Assembly: GCA_035524955.1 (NCBI GenBank)
Contig: DATLFG010000074.1
Coordinates: 53,872-117,871 of the forward strand
Length of the DNA stretch: 64,000 nt
Source: CAMLFJ01 sp035524955
Lineage (GTDB): Bacteria > Methylomirabilota > Methylomirabilia > Rokubacteriales > CSP1-6
Direction: 5' to 3'
Both the position numbers and the translations under genes were made by a program. The notes below the pieces were generated by a model, which worked only from the letters and a program-made list of their open reading frames with translations, made no database searches and was not told the origin of the DNA. Within the stretch, counting starts at the first letter, position 1. Each line of letters starts with the position of its first letter. Of the stretch, positions 59,097-64,000 are shown piece by piece.

Positions 59097-59717
59097 CTAT
59101 TCGAGGTGCGCGAAGAAGTGGGCCAATCCCTCCGCATCCTGGCTCGACACGTCGCCCAGGCCATTCAAGCGGGGATGGGGCCGCTTCCCCAGCACGAAGT
59201 CGACGATCTGACGGCCGCCGTATCTCGGATCGAGGCCGGCCAGGCGGGGCACTTCCCTCTCGCCCGAGAAGTCCGGCCGGTGACAGGTGCCACACTGGAG
59301 GTCCTGCGCCTTCGACCTCCCGAGCGCGATCTTCCCGGGGTCGAGCGTGAACGACGCGCGAACCGGCGCTTGCGCGGCGAAGTAGGCGGCGATGTCGCGG
59401 ATGTCGGTGTCGGAGAGCGGCGCGACGTTGGTCTGCATGACATCGTCGGGGCGGCGCTTCTCCTGGTACGCCTTGATCTGGTTGTAGAGGTATTGCCAGG
59501 TCTGCCCTTCCAGGGTCGGCAAGTAGGCCATGGGGTTGTTTGGCTTGTGACAGAGCAGGCAGAGCTGGGCCTTCCTCTCGCCGTCCTCGGCGCCAGGATA
59601 CGCGATCGCCGGCGCCAGCCCGAGCAGGGCGATCGACAGCACGACCCTCACCGTGATGCTCGATGGCAGAGCACCTGGGGACCCCGAGGAGGGCTGCACC
59701 CGCTTGCTAGCCCTCAT
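59097..59717 (-). CDS. Dihaem cytochrome c
   Basis: The 206-residue exported protein has two haem c motifs, CLLCH (about residues 53-57) and CGTCH (about 142-146). These lie in two class-I-like domains with PTLEGQTWQYLYNQIKAY and VPRLAGLDPRYGGRQIVDFVLG. It resembles the c4-type dihaem cytochromes. The first 22 residues before the hydrophobic signal (VVLSIALLGLAPAIA) are unusual; the in-frame GTG at 59651 would give a normal signal peptide and may be the true start. The ATG used here overlaps the GNAT gene. Confidence 0.85.
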   Translation of the reverse strand: MRASKRVQPSSGSPGALPSSITVRVVLSIALLGLAPAIAYPGAEDGERKAQLCLLCHKPNNPMAYLPTLEGQTWQYLYNQIKAYQEKRRPDDVMQTNVAPLSDTDIRDIAAYFAAQAPVRASFTLDPGKIALGRSKAQDLQCGTCHRPDFSGEREVPRLAGLDPRYGGRQIVDFVLGKRPHPRLNGLGDVSSQDAEGLAHFFAHLE

Positions 59718-60165
59718 CCAGCGCCTTCTCGAGCAGCTCGAAGCCCGATCTCTCCGCGTATCTGTGGCGATGGTAGAACGCCCGCGCAGAGTCGTTGCCG
59801 CGTGACAGCTGGAGCGACACGTTCGTGCATCCGGCACGAACGAACTCCGACTCGGCGGCCATGAGCAGGGCCCGGCCAACCTTGCTGGCGCGATGCGGCG
59901 GTACGACGAACAGCTCGTCGATCTCGGCGGTGAGACCAAGGTGCTCCAGGCTGAACACGTAGACGGCGAGCAGATAGCCGACAGCCGTATCATCTGCCAG
60001 AGCGATCCAGCCACCTCCACGATCCGATTCCGAGAGCAGGCGCGCGAGCTGCGCTGCGACGCGCTGCGGGTCGAAACCAGGAATGCGCTCGAGGCTCCAG
60101 TAGTCTTCGACCAAGGGCAAGAGCGCCGGCACATCAGCGGTTGTCGCCCGGCGTATCTCCGGCAC
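59707..60165 (-). CDS. GNAT-family N-acetyltransferase
   Basis: From GTG 60165 the product is 152 residues, starting PEIRRATTADVPALLPLVEDYW after the first residue. It has a GNAT core with AEIDELFVVPPHRASKVGRALL (acetyl-CoA loop, imperfect) and SLQLSRGNDSARAFYHRHRY. AGGATTGAG before the GTG supports this start over the longer frame. Its substrate is unknown. It lies just downstream of a small peptide gene and an attC-like repeat, as a cassette gene would. Confidence 0.82.
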   Translation of the reverse strand: MPEIRRATTADVPALLPLVEDYWSLERIPGFDPQRVAAQLARLLSESDRGGGWIALADDTAVGYLLAVYVFSLEHLGLTAEIDELFVVPPHRASKVGRALLMAAESEFVRAGCTNVSLQLSRGNDSARAFYHRHRYAERSGFELLEKALDEG

Positions 60166-60182
60166 GGTCTCAATCCTGACGG

Positions 60183-60311
60183 TCAACGCGCGCCCGGGCG
60201 GCCGGCGTCGGCCGGCCCTCGCGGTTCGCCGACCGGACCGGATGCGTCCGTCGGCGCGCTCAGCAGGAGCGCCACGCACGCGATAATGCCTACCATCGCG
60301 TGGCCTCTCAT
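60183..60311 (-). CDS. Possible small exported peptide, 42 aa
   Basis: The ATG at 60311 follows GGAGG at 8 bases and encodes MRGHAMVGIIACVALLLSAP then a short Pro/Gly/Arg tail. It has the look of a signal peptide with a short mature part. It begins 17 bases downstream of the attC-like core GTTAGGC. Its small size makes it uncertain. Confidence 0.35.
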   Translation of the reverse strand: MRGHAMVGIIACVALLLSAPTDASGPVGEPRGPADAGRPGAR

Positions 60312-60606
60312 AGGTGCCGCCTCCGCCGCCTAACGCTCATGCTCGCGCTCATCGGGCGGGGCGAACGTCCCGAGCCCTCGGTCTGCTGGAGCGGGTTGTC
60401 GGCGGTGGCCCCTCGACTCATCGCTATCGCCGGATCCCAATGCACACGTCATCAGTACGATCCATTCAACGCCGTCGAACGCGGTGATCGCGACCTCCTC
60501 GACCTTGAAGCGCTGGTCCTGGTGTTGGTAGCAGCCACTGTCCGAGAACTCACGACCGCACGACCGACCGAAGCTAGTCGCCCAACGGTCCGTCCTGGGC
60601 AGTACA
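60312..60606. other. Gene-poor stretch with an attC-like repeat and a coding remnant
   Basis: This 295-base gap has lower GC than its surroundings. It holds attC-like site A (60328-60401). On the minus strand there is a start-less frame that reads protein-like (SGCYQHQDQRFKVEEVAITA, then FDGVEWIVLMTCALGSGD) and continues without stop through the repeat to 60330. It may be the remains of a cassette gene. A 51-codon frame starting at the hydrolase stop is not protein-like. Confidence 0.4.
60328..60401 (-). repeat. attC-like imperfect inverted repeat, site A
   Basis: On the minus strand the element begins CGACAAC (60401-60395) and ends GTTAGGC (60334-60328). The end is a perfect GTTRRRY core. 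Inside, AACCCGCTCCAGCAGACC faces GATGAGCGCGAGCATGAGCG, giving a broken stem with GCTC/GAGC next to the AAC/GTT pair. The 74-bp length fits integron attC sites. The first box is degenerate. Confidence 0.45.
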
Positions 60607-61464
60607 TCAGCGCGCCGACTGCAGGAGCGCGGAAGCCGCCATCGGCAGCTCGGACAGGATCGTGAGGTGGCCGTGGCCGGGGAGAGCACGGAAGGTCGAG
60701 CTCGAGATCGCCTCGGCCGTGTGGCGACTGTGTGCCATGGGGACGAGTGTGTCCAGCTCTCCGTGCAGGACCGCGACGGGAGCGGAGATCCGGCTCGGGT
60801 CGAAATGCCAGCCTCGACCTTCGAGGTAGACGTCCTGAGCATACCCCGTTACGCCCTGTCGAAACGCCTCGGCCAAGGTTGCCGTCAAGGCCTGCTCGAC
60901 GGCTTCGTCGGCGAGCAGTGCCGTGTCCGGCTGCGGCAGGTCGAATTGCTCCGCGAGAAAGCCGCTTCCGTCCGCGCCGAAGTGCTCGGCGCACGTGGCG
61001 ATGGCCGCGCGCTCGTCCGGCAGGCGCATGATCTGGATCTCCTTGCGGCCTTCGAGGTACCCGTCCCAGGCGCCGGGCCAGGCCATGTCCGTCACGCCGG
61101 CCAGCACGACACCGCCCCGGACACGCTCACCGAGCAGGGCGGCGCAGACCACGGCGTAGGGACCACCGGACGAGTGACCGGCCACGAGGAAGCGGTCGAC
61201 GCCGAGCGCATCGGCCAGCGCGGCGACGTCGGCCGGCCAGTCCACGAGCGACCGCCCCGGCTGGGGCGATGACCTCCCGTAGCCGGGACGATCGGGTGAC
61301 ACCACCCGTAGACCCTGCGCCGCGAACTGCTCCTCCATGCCGACGAGGTGCAGGCGGCTCATCGGCGCGCCGTGAAAGAAAAACACGCAGGGCCCGCCGG
61401 GCCGGCCGATCTCCGTGTAGGCGAGCTCACGTCCTCCACCCAGCATGACCTGCGAATCCTTCAT
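60607..61464 (-). CDS. Alpha/beta hydrolase
   Basis: The 285-residue soluble hydrolase has FFFHGAPMSRLH (oxyanion HG), SPDRPGYGRSSPQPGRSLVDW, nucleophile elbow VAGHSSGGPYAVV, acid AVLHGELDTLVPM and histidine LPGHGHLTILS. All catalytic elements are present. The ATG at 61464 follows AAGGGAGTGG. It lies between a frameshifted phosphatase and attC-like site A, all on the minus strand. Substrate unknown. Confidence 0.86.
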   Translation of the reverse strand: MKDSQVMLGGGRELAYTEIGRPGGPCVFFFHGAPMSRLHLVGMEEQFAAQGLRVVSPDRPGYGRSSPQPGRSLVDWPADVAALADALGVDRFLVAGHSSGGPYAVVCAALLGERVRGGVVLAGVTDMAWPGAWDGYLEGRKEIQIMRLPDERAAIATCAEHFGADGSGFLAEQFDLPQPDTALLADEAVEQALTATLAEAFRQGVTGYAQDVYLEGRGWHFDPSRISAPVAVLHGELDTLVPMAHSRHTAEAISSSTFRALPGHGHLTILSELPMAASALLQSAR

Positions 61465-61585
61465 CGGCCACTCCCTTCATGTTCGTCCCGCCACTCCGGC
61501 TGGAGCGGCCTCGGGCCATTGCTGTGTACCACAGCGACACGGGCCCGCGCACGCCCCGTCTCCCCGTCCGGCACCTGGGGCCTTC

Positions 61586-62151
61586 TCAGCGGCAGCTCGA
61601 AGCTGGCCCGCCAGGTTGCCAGATACGGCTGAACCCTCTCGGCCCCCGGTCGTCCACGTGAATGACGAACGCGTCGGGGTTCGAGAGCCGCGACCAGAAG
61701 GCGAATCCCGCGGACGCATCCACCGACCTCAGGATCAGCGCCAGCAGGTTCCCGTGCGTCACCAGCACACAGCGCCGACCGGAAGCCAGGGCGGCGCGAA
61801 GGACGGCGGTCCCCCCCCCTGCGCAGCACGAGATGACTCCCCATCGTCGACACGATAGTCCAGATCATCGAACGACCGGCGAAGGTGCTCGCGCCAGTCG
61901 GGCAGGTCACGCGCGCTCAGGACGCGCTCCACCAGACGGGGCTCGAGCTCCACCCGGAGTCCGGCACGCGCGCAGAAGGGAGCCGTCGACTGGATCGCCC
62001 GACGCAACGGGCTGGAGATCACGCGCTCGATCCCGAGCGGCAGCAGCAGCCCGGCCAGGGCGGTCGCCTGGCGCTGCCCCTCGGTCGTGAGGGCGGCATC
62101 GGCACTCTGCCCGGTCGCCTCCGCGTGCCTGACGACCACTACGTCCGGCAT
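61586..62151 (-). pseudogene. Histidine phosphatase, frame broken at a G9 tract
   Basis: From ATG 62151 the protein reads MPDVVVVRHAEATGQ (catalytic RHA). ALTTEGQRQATALAG, VISSPLRRAIQSTAPF and DDGESSRAAQ follow. The coding strand then has nine G residues (61819-61811). Past the tract the phosphatase continues in another frame: ALASGRRCVLVTHGNLLALI (second catalytic His), ending at 61586. Ten Gs would give one continuous protein of 188 residues. The tract could be a phase-variable switch or an assembly error. The start lies 25 bases after attC-like site C. Confidence 0.75.
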
Positions 62152-62175
62152 CGACCCGGTCTCCCCCGCGGGTCG

Positions 62176-62263
62176 TGCTAACGAGCGGGCGCCGAGCGGC
62201 TGACGCTCGCGCATCCGCGCGGTCGCAACGCTTCATCCCGCCCGCTCCAGCGGCGTGCTAGAC
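62176..62263 (-). repeat. attC-like imperfect inverted repeat, site C
   Basis: On the minus strand the element begins GTCTAGC (62263-62257) and ends GTTAGCA (62182-62176). Inside, GAGCGGGC faces GCCCGCTC. The TAG within the first box is the stop codon of the 91-residue gene, as in many integron cassettes. Length is 88 bp. Confidence 0.5.
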
Positions 62264-62533
62264 CCCTCTCAATCGCGACACGACCTCCGAGAGTAGATGC
62301 GCACTGTCGCGACCGCCGGCCGACCAGGAGCCCAGATCCTCCCAGCTCTCGGCCTGGCCAGACTCGGTTGCGCGCTCCAGCCTCAGCTCTCGCTCCTTGC
62401 CGTCGAAGACGATGCGAAAGATGTCTCCGCGTCGCCGCACCGTCGTCCACCAAGAGCCGAAGGCGTCGTGGCGGTACTCGTGTGCCAGGATCCGGGCCGG
62501 GATCGTGCCCAGATCGCCCGCCAGCTTCGCCAT
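62258..62533 (-). CDS. Hypothetical protein, 91 aa
   Basis: The ATG at 62533 encodes a soluble 91-residue protein: AKLAGDLGTIPARILAHEYR, SWWTTVRRRGDIFRIVFDGK, ELRLERATESGQAESWEDLG, and an end SAHLLSEVVSRLRGV. It looks like an alpha/beta small protein of the type found in cassette arrays; no family recognised. It starts 11 bases after the DUF4375-like stop, and its TAG lies inside attC-like site C. Its base composition is lower in GC than the core genes. Confidence 0.65.
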   Translation of the reverse strand: MAKLAGDLGTIPARILAHEYRHDAFGSWWTTVRRRGDIFRIVFDGKERELRLERATESGQAESWEDLGSWSAGGRDSAHLLSEVVSRLRGV

Positions 62534-62544
62534 GCGACACCGAG

Positions 62545-62985
62545 CTAGCCCCCACGCCCCGTTCCGGCGAACGCATCCGAGGTGAGACCGGCCAGGTCTT
62601 CGCCAGACTCCAAGAACTCCCGATCGAGTCTCTCGAACGCCCGACCGTGCGAATCCCACGCAGCCGTGTAAGACTCCGCGGTCGCCCCCAGCCGCGTGGC
62701 TTCAGTCAGGATCGCCGCGGTTCTCGGAGCGCCGATCTCGGCGAGGCAGCGAAGTGTGGCGTCGACGTGGGCGCCCTCGGAATTCGACAGGTATTGGCCG
62801 AGCCCACCGTTCATGACTTCCGCCTCGAGCAAGCCCACGTAGAACACGGCCCGGCGCCGCGCGTCGAGGCCGTGGACTTCCGAGTCGGCCAAGCCAAGCA
62901 TGCTCTCCCATGTCTCGTAGAAGGCCCGGTGACGAGGGTCCGGCTCAACGGCGACCTTGGAGTCATCCTCGACGCCGATGTTCAC
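62545..62985 (-). CDS. DUF4375-like protein
   Basis: The 146-residue protein has FYVGLLEAEVMNGGLGQYLS and SEGAHVDATLRCLAEIGAPR, closely matching the DUF4375 (DMP19-like) pattern of LxLExEVxNGGxxQYxxNSxG. The GTG at 62985 lacks a good ribosome site and an internal ATG is possible. DUF4375 proteins are small and common in mobile or accessory contexts. It lies between a truncated VOC gene and the 91-residue gene. Confidence 0.75.
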   Translation of the reverse strand: MNIGVEDDSKVAVEPDPRHRAFYETWESMLGLADSEVHGLDARRRAVFYVGLLEAEVMNGGLGQYLSNSEGAHVDATLRCLAEIGAPRTAAILTEATRLGATAESYTAAWDSHGRAFERLDREFLESGEDLAGLTSDAFAGTGRGG

Positions 62986-63068
62986 CGACGCGGAGTGAGG
63001 TTCGAGGAAGGTGGTGACGATGAGGCGTCGTGCGTTGGGACCGTTGGCGACGAACCGAGCCGCTCGGC

Positions 63069-63350
63069 TTACGCCGGCGGTATCCTGAGACGTGAATTCA
63101 AACTCGGGGAGCGAACGGTAGCACCGACATCAGCAACCTGGAACCAGAGAGCACACCCGTTCGTCTGAACAGCAGACGGAACCTCCTGGAGGAAGATCGT
63201 GAAGTCGCCGCTGTCCTGGAGGGCCAGCGTCTGGCGGTCGGGCACCTCAAACTCGACCGTCAGCCCCAGGGTGTTGATGTACCAGGTGCGGGAGCGGGCC
63301 AGGTCTGTTACCGGAATCCTGAGATGGTCGAACTTGATCATGGCGCCCAT
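63069..63350 (-). CDS. VOC-family protein, C-terminally truncated
   Basis: The 93-residue product starts MGAMIKFDHLRIPVTDLARS. RTWYINTLGLTVEFEVPDRQ and TIFLQEVPSAV follow, the N-terminal beta-alpha-beta unit of a glyoxalase/bleomycin-resistance fold. After FQVADVGATVR the sequence turns to SPSLNSRLRIPPA and stops, so the last two strands (with the final metal ligand region) are missing. The usual length is 115-130. It begins 21 bases from attC-like site B. Confidence 0.7.
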   Translation of the reverse strand: MGAMIKFDHLRIPVTDLARSRTWYINTLGLTVEFEVPDRQTLALQDSGDFTIFLQEVPSAVQTNGCALWFQVADVGATVRSPSLNSRLRIPPA

Positions 63351-63370
63351 CTCCTACGTGTGACCGTGCT

Positions 63371-63462
63371 GGCTAACGACTAGGCTCAGCAGCGGCGGGG
63401 CACCGGTGAGCTATGAAGTCCCAGAAACGAATCACGCCCCGCCGTCTGCTGCAGCGTTTGGT
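63371..63462 (-). repeat. attC-like imperfect inverted repeat, site B
   Basis: On the minus strand the element begins ACCAAAC (63462-63456) and ends GTTAGCC (63377-63371). Inside, GCTGCAGCAGACGGCGGGGC faces GCCCCGCCGCTGCTGAGC. That gives a long stem with a few unpaired bases on one side, typical of attC. Length is 92 bp. The patatin gene ends 16 bases before it. Confidence 0.55.
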
Positions 63463-63477
63463 TCGGCGCCATCGCGT

Positions 63478-64000
63478 TCATGGTGCTTGATTCCTGAGCG
63501 CAGGAAGATTGTGCGCGACTCGCTCCACCGCGCGCTTGCCTTCCTCGATCGCTTCCTTTGCCCGGTGAAAGTCGAGCAGGCCAAAGTGAGCCAGCCGCGG
63601 TGCCACGACTAGGTCGGGGGGCTCGCCCGCCATGCGACTGCGGCTGATCCGCACTTGCATGATGTTGATGCTGGTGGTCACCACCTCGAGCATGGAGGGC
63701 ATCTTAGGCTCGTCGGGCCAATGCGCGGGGATGAGTGCTCCCAAGTTGCCTTGCAGCTTGCGTATCCATTTGCCGACTTCACCGGCCGGCGCTTCGACTG
63801 GAGGATGGGCACGCAGGTGACGCCCCAAGATGTCAGAGCCGAGGTCGACTGCGATCACGACGTCGGCACCCATCGCGCGCGCTAGCGATACCGGCACGGG
63901 GTTAACGAGCCCGCCGTCAACCAACACCGATCCCTCGCGCAGCGCCGGCGCGAATAATCCGGGCAGGGCGATAGAGGCCCGCACCGCGTCGAGCGTCGAG
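63478..64000 (-). CDS. Patatin-like/RssA-type phospholipase (5' end outside the window)
   Basis: The C-terminal 174 residues of a patatin-family protein are present. The frame stays open through the window edge (STLDAV before RASIALPGLFAPALREG). The catalytic Asp motif is VDGGLVNPVPVSLARAMGAD. The rest (EVGKWIRKLQGN, LEVVTTSINIMQVRISRSR, DLVVAPRLAHFGLLDFHRA) matches the RssA-like bacterial branch. The GxSxG nucleophile must lie upstream, outside the window. Confidence 0.87.
   Translation of the reverse strand, partial: STLDAVRASIALPGLFAPALREGSVLVDGGLVNPVPVSLARAMGADVVIAVDLGSDILGRHLRAHPPVEAPAGEVGKWIRKLQGNLGALIPAHWPDEPKMPSMLEVVTTSINIMQVRISRSRMAGEPPDLVVAPRLAHFGLLDFHRAKEAIEEGKRAVERVAHNLPALRNQAP

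Noticed and set aside
60454..60609. 51-codon frame overlapping the hydrolase stop (TGATG)
   Set aside because: The translation is Ser/Arg/Thr-rich low complexity; another frame of the same strand is more protein-like.
63000..63068. Fourth attC-like site between the VOC and DUF4375-like genes (GTTGGGA on the plus strand)
   Set aside because: No facing partner box or inverted stem could be found.
1..64000. tRNA, rRNA, riboswitch, phage or transposase genes
   Set aside because: No tRNA cloverleaf, rRNA stretch, known riboswitch core or mobile-element protein was recognised on either strand by reading.

Overview
The window is about 70% GC, almost fully coding, and organised in short co-directional operons with many 1- to 4-base start/stop overlaps. 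Gene content (oligopeptide-type ABC operons without ATPases, hydantoinase A/B, CaiB/acyl-CoA dehydrogenase cassettes, a complex I-like hydrogenase relative, many GTG starts) fits a soil or subsurface Gram-negative lineage such as Candidatus Rokubacteria/Methylomirabilota. That placement is an inference from gene content; there is no rRNA or other phylogenetic marker here. No tRNA, rRNA, CRISPR array, transposase or prophage gene was seen.

Layout. 1-8.1 kb: partial and unknown genes, DinB-like and DUF169 proteins, a sulfatase, a membrane protein paired with an ethylbenzene-dehydrogenase-type haem protein, a phosphodiester glycosidase, 3-hydroxyanthranilate dioxygenase and two tandem MaoC proteins. 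8.3-17.5 kb: two Dpp/Opp-type ABC importers (permeases plus binding protein, no ATPase) flanking an MXKDX repeat protein and an amidohydrolase. 17.5-23.1 kb: a small lipoprotein, a secreted nuclease, dihydrouridine synthase, a DSD1-type PLP enzyme, two TPM-domain proteins and LemA. 23.2-30.9 kb: a complete minus-strand operon for a group-4-hydrogenase-like, complex I-related membrane complex whose large subunit lacks the nickel cysteines (Ehr-like), headed by a cysteine-free ArsR regulator. The regulator's promoter lies inside a perfect 22-bp AT-rich palindrome.

31-38.1 kb: isocitrate dehydrogenase, purC, and a hydantoinase A/B-cyclase operon. 38.2-40.6 kb: a polyphosphate-type module (CHAD, SixA, Ppx/GppA) behind a Pho-box-like direct repeat. 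41.9-46.3 kb: an acyl-CoA operon (two acyl-CoA dehydrogenases, a CoA-transferase, enoyl-CoA hydratase). 46.4-59.7 kb: mostly minus-strand single-enzyme genes (TauD, aldo/keto reductase, frameshifted methyltransferase, GNAT fusion, intradiol dioxygenase, homocysteine methyltransferase, luciferase-like, hydrolases, amidohydrolase, ABC_sub_bind protein, VOC, cupin, dihaem cytochrome c) with remnants between them. 59.7-64 kb: short, unrelated, same-strand genes separated by three imperfect inverted repeats that end in GTTAG(G/C)(C/A), as integron attC sites do. One cassette gene has its stop codon inside the repeat box, and another carries a broken G9 tract.

A GC-rich dispersed inverted repeat (unit like CCCTCACCC-N-CCCTCTCCCC plus its complement) occurs at five places. 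At three of them it is translated as part of a gene end: the N-terminus of the nuclease, the N-terminus of the CoA-transferase and the C-terminus of hydantoinase B. The best candidates for an under-described system are the nickel-free Ehr-like complex with its 69-residue mini-subunit, and the attC-like cassette region at the right end.
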